Assembly (NCBI RefSeq): GCF_000165425.1
Contig: NW_001799444.1
Coordinates: forward strand, 186,001 to 250,000
Direction of reading: 5' to 3'
Length of the DNA: 64,000 nt
Source of the DNA: Paramecium tetraurelia
Taxonomy: Eukaryota > Ciliophora > Oligohymenophorea > Peniculida > Parameciidae
Part shown: positions 33,801 through 44,849 of the stretch, piece by piece
Layout: each line of letters opens with the position of its first letter
Position numbering within the stretch: the first letter of the stretch is position 1
Notes under the pieces: generated by a model
What the model saw: the letters and a program-made list of their open reading frames with translations, nothing else
Databases searched by the model: none
Told to the model about the DNA's origin: nothing
Position numbers and translations under genes: made by a program

Positions 33801-36775
33801 TTGTTATTATCTCTTAAACAGCTTGATTCAACTCTTCCTTCTTAATCAAAAGTTCTTACTCCTATTATTTCATAACAGCCTTGTTCTCTTCTATTTATTA
33901 TTCTAATTTAGTTTAATTTTCTTTTAGAAGCTAAAGATAAAATGAATAATACCTCAAATTCTTTATTTTTATTTACAAGTTACAATTACTTTTCTTATAA
34001 TTCTTTATTCAATTATTAGATTTAATTTTGTAATTAATTAATTTATGTTTGAATTACTGATTCTTATTAATTAACAAATTAATCCAGTTATCTTTTGTTT
34101 TCATCTTTCAATTCTTCAATCTACATTTGATGCTTCTTCACAATGGTTTATATTTGACTTTCATACTCATTTTAAATATTGGTGTTTTCAACTTTAGAAT
34201 TCTTAATAATAGTTTGAAGTTCATTTTAATAAACTAACTCTTATTACTCTTATTTTTGAATCAATTATTTAACCTAATTCAAAAGATCATCTATTTATTT
34301 GTTATTCTATAATTAAATATCTTATTTTTCTCTATTCAATAATAGATTCTATTCTTTGAGTTCATTATTTTCTTTTAATTGAGAATGAATTTAATTAATC
34401 AAGTTATTTTATTCTTGTATAGAATTTTGTAATTAACTTAGCAATGTTTCATTCTATTATTTCTATTACTACAATGAGTTGCTTAAGTCATCTTAATTTT
34501 GATTACTTTAAACTTACAAATTTTATTTCTCAGTTTTTAAAGTTTCGATTTGTAATTTCAATTAATCGTTCTCTAACTTACTTAAATGCACTGTATTTTA
34601 TAGGGAATCTTATTATAATTTTGCCTATTCTAATTCATTTTATTATGATAAGAGTTGTTAATTCAATTACTTAACTTCTTGGTTTGCTTCCCCTATTTAT
34701 TCATTTAAATGTTGGGCTTCTTGAATATGTATTTGATTTTGTTCTACAATTTATTGTATTTCTTATTCTTTTTGAAATAATTGTTGATTTAATTATTCTA
34801 CGGCTCTGCTCTTCAGTTCCAATTATTCATTTTATTAATCTAAAGTTAGATCTCTTTATTTATGATCAATGATTTTAATTTCATCTTCATCGTGAATTGT
34901 AATACCTATTTAATCAAGTGATTATTTGATTTTATCTTCCTTTTCTACAAATTTAGTTAATTTTTCATTAATCTTTTCTTTTTCACTTTGCAATTAAGTA
35001 AACTCTTCCACTGGTACATAAACTTAAGAGAATTATTGTTAAATTTATTTTTGTAATTTCTTTCTTTCATCTAAGGATTCCTATATTAATAAATAGAATG
35101 AATTACATTGACAGTTGTTACAATGGTATTGAGCATTGATACATTCTCATTTATTTATAATTTAGCTTTTTCAACATTTTTGGCTGATCCCTCTTTGATT
35201 CTAAGACTATCAGAGAATTTCTTCATCACTGCAGCTTGACTCAACAGGGCTTTGGAGAGTTCTTCTTGATAATCATTAGATAAATCTTCAGCTCCGTTAG
35301 CGTGTTTCAATCTGACGATTTATTCGTTTTACAATCGAATAATTAATTTTAGTTGTTGTTCCAATTAAGAACTTAATTAAAATGCTTCTCGTAATTCTTT
35401 GATTCCACTTAAGTACTTTTCAATTTCTACATAAAGGGCAGTCTCACTCTCAGTAGATTGTTCAAGATATACTTTGAGTATTTCTTCAAGCTTGATATAT
35501 CTTTAATCTTTAGCATTAAGATCTTCAAAATTGATATTATGCATGACTAATTTATGATGAGTATTTTACTAATGTTTTATTTCGAAGGAGATTCTGCTAA
35601 TTTAGAGGTAGTTTAGAGACCGACAATCCATTTGGCTAATTCTTATTTTAATCTTTTGATTTCATTTTTGAGACTCTCCAAAGATCCACTTTCATCTTCA
35701 TTAACTCTAGCCTTGTTCTTGACTTGTTTGACTCTTTTAGAGAATTGAAGCGTGGAGAATGTTTCCTAATAAAATAAATTGGATTATTGTATATTTGCAA
35801 TGAGATGAGTTCTGGAATTACCTCCAAGTGAATCTTTGAGTAAGAAGGTGAGTTTTGAATCACGATAATGAACATATCTATTTTATTCTTTGTCTTCCAC
35901 TAATGAATTGATAACATTGCCCAGTATGTGGAGACTCCTATTGATTTGACAACCTTCTCGAAGTCTCTCGCCTTAAACTTGGGTATGTTTCTGTCGTTCA
36001 CTACCAGCCAGATCCACAAAATGGAATCTAGAGAATCTGTGATTGATGAGTGAATGACTTTATCTTCTGGATTCCAATTAGACAGTGAAAACACTATGAG
36101 AACGGGAAGATTCGAAATTCATTTAAGTTGATGAGATATGTCTATTTTCATTGCCTCGTTGGACTACTTCCATAGCCTCTACAACATTGGAGCAACATTC
36201 TTCAGTCAGAAATTCAACGTATACTCCTTTGTTAAGATCCTCTCGCAGTTGCAAGTTACCCAAATCAGGATTAAGAAGATCAATGATGTGTTCATTATAA
36301 ATTTCGAGATGTGAGCACTTGATTAAGTATTCAACTGAGGGATCTTTTTCTTAGTCTTCAAAGACACACCGAAAGAGATAATCGATTATACGTGGTAATA
36401 GTCCTGGTTACTGAGATGTTCCTGTCATAGTGTAAGTTTTGCCTGACCCTGTCTAACCATATACAAACACACATCCGTTGTAGCCTAAAATTACAGTTAA
36501 TCATACCTTCTAAACAATTATTAGCTTATTGCTCTCCAATCATGAAAAAAATATCTTCCTATGTAGTGTCTGGTCCAGCCACATTATCAAAGGAGAAGAA
36601 TTTCTACTCTTACTGATTCTATCCCTCTAAGATGATGGTATTCTTCAGGTTTGGATCCAATCGTATGCACGTCTTTCCTTCTTCAAACATGGGTCTAGTT
36701 ACATGTCTTTTTAATGTACTTTATTCTTATTGAAACTTGTATGTTATCTTGTTCTTGTTGTTTTCTCTCTGTCAT
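30885..36775 (-). CDS. Large kinesin-12-like motor protein with long coiled coil
   Basis: About 1900 residues. The N-terminal motor has P-loop [16 protein letters not shown], switch [12 protein letters not shown], switch [22 protein letters not shown], and [37 protein letters not shown] and [17 protein letters not shown]. The [15 protein letters not shown] and NKA.VNEDE blocks are those of the kinesin-12 (KIF15) family. The rest, about 1500 residues, reads as almost continuous coiled coil ending in a Ser-rich segment and a last helical part. Several tiny introns were identified near both ends; the middle was scanned but not spliced base by base, so internal exon limits are approximate and a split into two genes is not fully excluded. 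The stop is 20 nt from that of the convergent PDK1-like gene, and the ATG is 13 nt from that of the GlnRS gene. Confidence 0.88.
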
Positions 36776-36788
36776 TTTAATTAAATAA

Positions 36789-38885
36789 ATGCAATATTTA
36801 CTCAGAAATTTCATTCGCTTACCCCTCTACCACTATTCCTAATCCACTCCCTCTATTGCATCCACCCTTAAGAATCTCTCTCCCTCTTAGCTAACTCAAT
36901 TCAATCAACTCATATCAAATGAAGACGAGAAACAACTTAAATTAATTGCCTATTTAGTTCAAAAGCTAAAGCCAGGATTAGTACCATTTAAATAGGTATT
37001 GCTCCAATAAATCAGAAACAAATCAATTGAATCGAATTAGGATTTGGAATACGCAATCAAATTGATTCAAAAATTACAAAATCCAGAATTCTATCTCAAT
37101 GAATATATCAATACTATTCAAGAAAAGAGAATACATTCATGCCTTATTCAAATAAACTACAAATATCCTGGTCTTTGCTCAAATGAATAATTAATTAAAA
37201 TTAAATAGCAATTTCCAGAATGCACTCAAGAAATGGTCATCAAACTTACTTAACTTAAACAGTGTCAATCCAAACAACAAATATATTAGAAGATCCAAAC
37301 ATTCACACCCAGAGATATACCTGAATAGCATAATCAACCTGAACAATTAGAAAAACATAAATTTGTTACTCAAGGTAAGATTGTATTAAGATTTCCTCCT
37401 GAACCCAATGGATACCTCCATTTGGGACATGTTAGATCAATTAGATTGAACTTTCATTCTGCTGAATAATTAAATGGCCATTGCTATCTAAGATATGATG
37501 ATACCAATCCTGCTAATGAGAAGTAAATTTATATTGATGAAATTGAAGACAATGTAAAATGGTTTGGACATAAACCAACTCATATCACATATGCTTCAGA
37601 TTACTTCCCATTTATTTTTGATTGTGCACTCAAATTGATAAAAGAAAACAAAGTACATCTATGATATTTAAATTAGGCCTTCGTTTGCGAATAGAATAGA
37701 GAGGATATGAAGGAATACAGAAAAAACAAGTAGCCATCACCCTATAGGGATAGAGAAATAGATGAAAGTTTGCGTATTTTCAAAGAGATGCAGGAGGGGA
37801 AACATCCTGAAAGCAAATACACACTAAGATTAAAAATTGACTATCAACATGCCAATCCCACTCTTAGGGATCCAGTAATCTATCGAGTTTTGTATACTGA
37901 GCATCCCAAAAGTGGGGATAAATGGAAGGTGTATCCCATGTATGATTTTGCTCATTGCATTTGCGATTCAATAGAGAACATTACTCATTCCCTTTGTACC
38001 TTGGAATTTGAGATTCGAAGGGAACTTTATTATTGGATATTAACGAATCTGAATCTGTATAAGCCATTTGTGTATGAGTTTTCACGCTTAAACGTTTCCA
38101 ACAACATGCTGTCCAAACGAAAGATTGGGAAGATGATAGAAATGGGCATTGTTAAGGGGTGGGATGATCCCAGATTATTGACTTTGGCTGGACTGAAGAG
38201 AAGGGGTTACACTCCTTAGGCTATTAATGAGTTCATCGATCAAGTGAGTGTGCCAAGGGGAGGCAATGAATAAATCATCTCTATCAAACTGTTGGAGAAT
38301 TGTATAAGGAAGGAATTGGAAAAAACGGTTCCTAAGATCATGGCCATTCTGAATCCAATCTTGATTGATGTTGAAATTGATAATAATACAATAAAATAAG
38401 TTTACGTTTAATAAGATGATGTGAAGGTGGTTGGGAGTCCTGATTTCTATGGTTTAACACCAAATAAGTAGGTTTGCCTAAGGTTTTTTGGAGTAATCCT
38501 TTGTGAAAGTATCATTTCGGAGGATGAGAGGGTCAAACACATAAAAGTAAAATTAGTAACCACAGATTTGGATGAGAGGAAGAAATTAAAAGGGTAAATA
38601 AACTGGTTAGATAAAAATGATTGCATCAATGCAACTGTGAATGAGTATTCCTATCTGTTTGATACTGAGAATCCTGCTGACATTCCGGAATTCTGGAATA
38701 ATATTAATAAAAACTCATTGCGAATCTATGACGTCAAAGTTCCCAAGGCTTTAGAATACAGAATTGGAGATAGATTCTAATTTGAGCGTAACGGATTTTA
38801 TATAGTTGATTCCATTAAGGATGGGCATATCTATTTCAACAAGATAGTTGGACTTGCAGAAGGAGAAAAGAAAAGTCTAAAGTGA
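36789..38885 (+). CDS. QARS: Glutaminyl-tRNA synthetase
   Basis: 690 residues, class I synthetase charging tRNA(Gln). The HIGH motif is in [15 protein letters not shown], which is the GlnRS rather than GluRS form. [39 protein letters not shown] and [20 protein letters not shown] follow, with KMSKR as MLSKRK. The C-terminal anticodon-binding barrels ([20 protein letters not shown] and so on) are complete. A non-catalytic N-terminal YqeY-like helical region is present, as in eukaryotic enzymes. The first 30 residues ([17 protein letters not shown]) are basic and hydroxylated like a mitochondrial presequence. One 24-nt intron after KENK gives exactly 691 codons. In this code the enzyme must also charge tRNAs reading UAA and UAG. 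Confidence 0.96.
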
Positions 38886-38935
38886 AGAGTTTATACGTCG
38901 GAATAATAAAAATATATTGCTTATTTTATTTAATT

Positions 38936-41626
38936 ATGTAATAAATTACAAATTAGAAGTTTGAGTCCCTTAGAGAACAATTGGCCACTTCCTATAAATA
39001 ATCTCAAATATTTTCTACCTACAAACATCAGAACTAGCTCTATTAATCTTCAATAATCAAGAGCGAGGACAGTTGCTTGGAATATAGTAACTTTGAATAA
39101 GAGTAAGAATAAGGAACAATACATTCCTCTGTGAAATCAGTCAAGAAAAAAAAATAATAAGCTCGAGTGGTATGGATTTCATTCATTCCTTTAGATGAAT
39201 TCACAATACAACTAAAAAGAAATACTTTAAAGTGTTACTAAAAACATAATCCCAAAAATCATTATGATATAGAGGAACTATAGGAGATATTTAAATATGA
39301 AATCATTTCAAAAGAAACTTAGATAATTGAGAAATCGGAAATATGTTGTTGTTGAATTTCACTAGATTGAAAAAAATTATAATGAAGACCTAAATATTAT
39401 TGTTGGCAGATTGATGTCAGATATCAGGTAATTCTTATAAATGCTATTTAGTAAGACGTCAATCCATTTTGACTGAAGATGAATTGCTGTCTCTATTTTT
39501 GAATGTTGAGTAAATACAACAACTAAATTACAAATTCTATATTACCATACAATGTAATTACCATTTCTATTTAAGAAATTTTACAAAATTATCGACATTT
39601 TATTATTATTTCATAATAATTCAAGATTTACATCCCTTTTTTTAAAATCTATTATGATTACTGCAGCAGATTTTAATTAGAATATATAAATAAACTACGT
39701 AACACAAAAGTATTATATTGGCTTAATTTATAGGCAGAATTCAACTAGTACCTTCAGAATATTGAAGCCAGTGGACTCCTCAAGGGTTTGACGTTTGAAT
39801 CATTTCTTGTTAAACCAGTATAATAATTACCTAGATATGTGTTGATGATAGAAAAGCTAATTAAATACACAGAATTGAGTCATCCAGATTATCATGATCT
39901 TAAACAAATTCAAGAGTAATTCTATAAAATCAATGAGTAAATCAATTAGATGATGAATACGTATCAATTTCAATATTCTGTTTCTAGTACTCAAAGCAAT
40001 TTGAAATTACTGGCCTAATTCGGAACAATTGATTAATAGGAAATTGAGATGATCTAAAAAAAGTAGTTAGAAGAAGAGCAATTTCTTAAAAATTTATAAT
40101 AATAGGTGTCTATACACATTGTATCCACTTTCAAATAGAAAGATGGTATAAATACATTCATAGTCTATATAATCTAAGTAACTTTATTATTTCTATTGAA
40201 AGATTTAAATTAATAATTATAGGATCAGAACATATCAAAGGTATAGCGATTTACTGGAACTTGAAACGACTCTTTTAGACAGAAATTTTGATATAGAAGG
40301 ATTACAAAGTAACTGTGCAAATTTAATCTCAGAAAATAAATTAATCAAACTTCGTCAAGAATCCATATTATATTTCTTAAAATCCATATTCTTGAACAAA
40401 TAGATGAAGCAGTATGAAGATATTCTCATATCACATCTTGATCTACCTGAAAATTTCTTCGCAATCGATAAAATCCACAATGAAACTCTAGTTACAATGA
40501 GAGGCAGTTACACAACTTAGATGAGAAACACCCTGTTTTAAGAGGATGAATTTGAAATCAAAGTAATTTTACCAGATGATAAAAACATTACTCTGAACAT
40601 TACTTAGCACTGCAAAACTATTGATTTAATAGACACAGTGTGTAGATCCATCTTTTTAGATAGAAACTTCGATTTCAAATTGATGATCTTCTAGAACAAT
40701 ACTTGTCGATATTTAGATGACAATGAGGTTGTTTATAAGGTTATGAAAAACTACAATAACAAATAACAAAGTATGATAGTTCTTTTATAATAGATTTCTT
40801 ATCTAAATTTTTCAACGGGATATATTATTCAGTGAGTTCTAAGCAAGAGCCAAAGTTTTATTTGAAGAAATACTTGTATCTCTGCTATGAAATAGAATTT
40901 TAAGAGTTTAGTAAAAATAAAAGGAGATCTCAATTATTATTTTACTAGGAGTTATCACAAATGAAATTCAATCATTCTCACATGAGTTAGCAAGAATATG
41001 TAATACAATGTGCACTTGCCATTTGCATTCTATATAACAATGATGTTCATAAAATTAAGACATTCGAATAAGTGAGAATGTAATGGTTTCAGAACTTTGT
41101 GCCTTTACTAATTTTAAATAGTATTAAGAAAGCTGAATGGAAAAGATAAATATTCTAATAGATTCAAAACCTTTTGACAGAATTGCAAGTTCAAAAGTTT
41201 CAGCTAAGTTTGAACAACGAAATAAGAATATTGGAAATTGAGTTTCTAAACAATCTCTATAAATAAAAACTACATGGAATCAAGCTATTTACCGTAAAAA
41301 TGTTATAAAATTCATTTTTAAATTCATAAAAAAGAATGCCTATTAAAGTATCCTTAGGTATCCTTCATAATGAAATTTAAATATTTGAATAAAATTAAAG
41401 TATTCCACTGATGTCATTGCCAATTCAGTAAATGCAGCAATTGTCTATTTAGAATAGTGTAATGACAACTACTTTTCTTGAAGGGGTTATCACTTTTCAA
41501 CATTAGTCAATATTGGAAGTCTACAGATTAATGGAAGAATACTAATAAATTAGTCTTCTAAAATAGAACTTAGGTCATCCAGATATGATAGAAACGAACG
41601 ATGTCAGTTAAAGTTAAATTATATGA
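38936..41626 (+). CDS. DH-PX-FERM multidomain protein (putative Rho-type GEF)
   Basis: About 846-854 residues. An IQ-like helix (KIIMIQRNYRRYLNMKSFQK) precedes a Dbl-homology region (VVVEFHQIEKNYNEDLNIIV ... TFESFLVKPVQQLPRYVLMI). Then comes a PX domain (VSIHIVSTFKQKDGINTFIV, NNYRIRTYQRYSDLLELETT), and then FERM-like lobes (FEIKVILPDDKNITLN; EPKFYLKKYLYLCYE, LLFYQELSQMKFNH). DH domains activate Rho/Rac GTPases, PX binds phosphoinositides and FERM links to membrane proteins or actin. Introns of 28, 28, 22, 25 and 23 nt are needed, plus an optional 24-nt one without a stop. The DH and PX calls are firm by pattern; the FERM call is a little weaker. The start MQQITNQKFESLREQL is the first ATG. 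Confidence 0.8.
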
Positions 41627-41952
41627 CTTTATTTATTAATTTATAATTAAATTTTGAGTTTAATAATCATAAATGTTCAAAAATGATCTCAAATCTAAAT
41701 TATTATTTTATCTCTCCTTACTAATTCTTATTTGCTTTCATTTAATGATTGATCAGTATTGGAACTAAATTTCATATTTTGAATATATTTAGATTGGTAC
41801 TGAGTTGGATTATTTACTTTTTATTATGTTAATTCAAGCCAAGGATACTTGTTTTGAATAAGTCTATAAAATGGACAATTTTATTATTTTTGCAATCATA
41901 AAGTCAAGCATTTCTGATGAAAGATATGAAAATAAAGAGTTTCAATGAATTC
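41627..41952. other. Intergenic region between convergent genes
   Basis: 326 nt of AT-rich sequence containing both 3' ends. No feature is recognised. Confidence 0.5.
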
Positions 41953-43056
41953 TCAATAATTAAGGGATTAAGTACCTATAGATTCTTTAGGTGCTTCTAC
42001 TTATACTTAGTTCAATTACTCAATCCTCATTCCACTTATACGAAGAGCCTATTATTGGCTTATAAATTTTTTAGTTTTCCAAACACTTAGAGCACAAGTA
42101 ATTAACAATAGAACCCCTATAACAGTTCCAAAAGTAATAATTATTATTTTATTCCTTTCAATATCCCCATAATCTGATGATTCATTTGATATATAGTGAA
42201 AATCAATCGAAAATGAATCAATTGATCTGTAGATGAAATAGTTATTAATATCTTCTGTAAAATTATAATATCGAAATATGCTTTTTAGGACTTATTATTA
42301 TATAATCCAATGTAAAGGGTATTGCTTACTTCTTAACTTTCAATTAACCTGGAAAGTTCAATTTCCAAAAAAGTACCATTGGCTAAAATTACACTTTTAG
42401 ACAAGTTAGGAATTTCCAATTAAGAAATTTGTCTAAATGACAAACTATATACTTGATGTAGATTTATACAAATATACATACAGATTTATCATCTATGCTG
42501 CTATATTAATAAAGGAAGAAATTCCATTGAAAGGAGTCTAAAATTACACTTACTGGAAGCACTAGTCATAAGATAGTTGGATGAAAGTTAACAAAAGAAA
42601 CAATAAGATTTACTTACAAATTCTGGTTATTGTATCCCTGACAATCATTGATGCAACCTGATTTATAGGAATCTCTTTATAGGTTAACAAATATTCAATT
42701 TGAATATCTTATTATGATGATATTATAATAAATAGATCTAGTTAAAACAAAAGTATTCAATAAGTTATGAATTGCTATTTGATTGTATTACTATGAAAGT
42801 GATAAACATTTTAGTTTTGATTTGATTGTTTAATTTCAAATTTGAATGTCATTATCTGTAGGTCTAAATCATCATTTGATACGAAGCAGGAAGCAGTTTA
42901 ATCCTTGTTAAGAACTAAAGGTAATTAGAATTTGGTGACTATGCTTTGAACCATTTGTGTAAAATTGGTTTTCAAGAGAATAGTTTGATTAATTTGAACT
43001 GTGCCCTTATGATTATATGCATTACAAATGAGAAAGATGAATATAAGTATCATCAT
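41953..43056 (-). CDS. Putative type I single-pass membrane protein
   Basis: The start MMILIFIFLICNAYN is a signal peptide. An ectodomain with a few Cys and beta-like segments follows (LEIPNLSKSVILANGTFLEI, SNTLYIGLYNNKSQKAYF, YYNFTEDINNYFIYRS), including N-glycosylation sequons NGT and NFT. Near the end is a clear transmembrane helix (IIIITFGTVIGVLLLITCAL) and a 45-residue cytosolic tail ending in TGA at 41953. To join these parts, introns of about 54, 37 and 47 nt are needed. These are long for this genome, although the spliced total is then an exact 322 codons. Exon limits are therefore uncertain, and partial decay is possible. No family is recognised; surface receptor or adhesion-like is the safest description. 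Confidence 0.55.
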
Positions 43057-43079
43057 TATAATTATATTTTATATTTTAA

Positions 43080-43931
43080 ATGGGAAATTAATGCAAGGGA
43101 TAGTATTGTGATAATGAATATCGAGAGGAAGTGTCACATACTCCATTGGACATATTCAATAAGATTGTAAAAATATAAGCAATCATACGGGGATTCCTGT
43201 CAAGAAGATAAAAGCTTATATTGAAAAATAATAAATAATTATTAATTGAGGAAAGGAGGATCTTAAAAAAGTTTGGATTTCATAAATTGGAACACATATT
43301 AACCTGCAGGATTCTGAGGAAGAAAAACATTAAGATTTTAGTTTAGGATACCTAGGCATATGTTGGTGAAACTAATAGTTAAAATTAACCACATGGAATA
43401 GGAAGAATAGTGTACTCAAATAATAGTTATAAAGAAGGAGAATTTCAAAATGGAGAATTACGTAAAGGAATCTATTATTTCAATGATGTTATATTGCAAG
43501 GGTAATTTCAAAATAATTTATTACATGGCAGAGGCAGAACAAAGTTAAAAGATGGAACCATTTATGAAGGTGGATTTGAAAGAGGAATCAGAAGTGGATA
43601 TGGCAAATTAACAGACACCAATGGCAATATTTTCGAAGGTCAGTTTAAAAATGGATTATTAAATGGAGATGGAGAATTCGTTGGAAAAGATGGTAGATAT
43701 TATAATGGAGAATGGTTAAATGGCAAATATCATGGAAGAGGAGAATTACTGTTTCCTGATGGTTAAAAGTATGTTGGAGAATTTGAGAATCACAGAAGAC
43801 ATGGCTTTGGTCAACAAATTACCTAACATGGTTAATATATAGGAACTTGGAAAAATGGGAAATAGTGTGGAGAAGGCTAATTGCTCTTTAATGGTTAACA
43901 GATAAAATGTATTAATGGATGTTATAAGTGA
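43080..43931 (+). CDS. IQ-motif and MORN-repeat protein, probably myristoylated
   Basis: 283 residues in a single exon. The start MGNQCKGQYC has Gly2 and nearby Cys, a likely N-myristoylation and palmitoylation signal as in MORN protein A. An IQ motif (IQAIIRGFLSRRQKLILK), which binds calmodulin or related EF-hand proteins, is followed by about seven MORN repeats (YEGGFERGIRSGYGKLTDTN, YYNGEWLNGKYHGRGELL, YVGEFENHRRHGFGQQ). The protein ends after the last repeat. IQ plus MORN suggests a Ca2+-regulated membrane or cortical scaffold. The ATG is 23 nt from the ATG of the divergent membrane-protein gene. Confidence 0.9.
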
Positions 43932-44074
43932 TTTTGAAACGAATTTTCTACTTATTTTTATTTATGACTCTATATATATGAATTGTTAATCCAGTTGTTT
44001 AACCATAACTAACTAATAGATCAGAATGCTGTTAAATATATTTTATATCATAATATAAGAATTAGAACATCAAT

Positions 44075-44139
44075 CATTGGATCTCTTCAGAAAATAAATT
44101 TTTGTTATTTAAACTTAGTTTCTTCATTCATGGTCAATG
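44075..44139 (-). promoter_or_regulatory. Candidate SECIS element of the selenoprotein W gene
   Basis: Read on the minus strand, 38 nt past the stop codon. Basal helix CATTG/CAATG; 5' core ATGA and 3' core GA, able to form the non-Watson-Crick quartet; helix AGAAA/TTTCT, a C-T mismatch, then TAAGTTT/AAATTTA (one G-U pair); apical loop AAATAACAA beginning with the unpaired adenines. This matches the eukaryotic SECIS plan in core, helix length (about 13) and loop. It should recruit SBP2 and the Sec-specific elongation factor so that the upstream UGA is read as selenocysteine. Folding was done by eye. Confidence 0.85.
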
Positions 44140-44176
44140 TACCAACTCATTATATTATATCAATTTGTAAGAGACT

Positions 44177-44524
44177 TCAAGCCTCAACATAATTCTTCAA
44201 TTTATTTAATATTGGCTGGCATGTTTTCTCATTAAAGATGCCATCGCCATTCTTTTTTGAATGAACTACTGATTTGTTACCTCCTTTAGTAACTTCTATT
44301 TCAAAATAACCAGAAACCTAATTATTATTTTAATGTTTTACATTTGGAGTTTGTTCACCTGTTACCTTGGCATTAGGATAGATAATTGATAAACATTCGA
44401 CAAAGAAATTGTAGAACTAGCCATATCCTCATCCACTGCAATAGACAATATGAATTGAAAATTCTGCGTCTTTCTTTGTACTCATTTATTTAACTGATTC
44501 AGGAACTGTAGGTTTAGAGCCCAT
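44177..44524 (-). CDS. SELENOW: Selenoprotein W (UGA-encoded selenocysteine)
   Basis: 115 residues, a single exon. A thioredoxin-like Rdx-family redox protein. The active-site motif reads Y-C-S-G-U-G-Y, where U is an in-frame TGA at 44429-44431 (codon 32). This is exactly where SelW proteins carry CxxU. Downstream sequence continues in the same frame with SelW features: VSGYFEIEVTKGG and SVVHSKKNGDGIFNE, like the family's TGFFEV and HSKK-GDG blocks, to a TGA at 44177-44179. Treating the first TGA as a stop would leave a meaningless 31-residue peptide, and no intron removes it. A SECIS candidate lies just downstream. TGA is the only stop in this genome, so termination and Sec insertion must be told apart by context. 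Confidence 0.93.
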
Positions 44525-44849
44525 TTTATATATATATTATTTAAATTAATAAATCTTGTTTGTTATTAAAATATAGATAAATTATATGAATCATTTCTTA
44601 ATTTCTTAAAATTATCACTAACTTTTAATAATTGCTTCATTTAGATAAATATATTCTATATGATCCTAAAATAGATGGAGGAATTTTATATATTTATATA
44701 GATTTAAAATTTTGAAATGACTATTTCTATTATTTCCCTGTTTTGGATTCAAGAATTGTGCTTTTTTAGAGAGATTTATTATTAAAAGTTTGGAACAGCA
44801 GGGAACTTAAGTTATATTAAGAACTAGATAGAATTAACATTTAATTTTG

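Noticed and set aside
37770..38219. 149-residue standard-code frame as a complete protein
   Set aside because: It is an internal piece of glutaminyl-tRNA synthetase lacking TAA/TAG codons.
42946..43170. 74-residue plus-strand frame
   Set aside because: It overlaps the signal peptide of the minus-strand membrane protein and the start of the IQ-MORN gene in a different phase.
44429..44431. TGA as a premature stop of a 31-residue peptide
   Set aside because: The frame continues for 83 codons with selenoprotein W motifs, the TGA is exactly at the CxxU position, and a SECIS-like hairpin follows.
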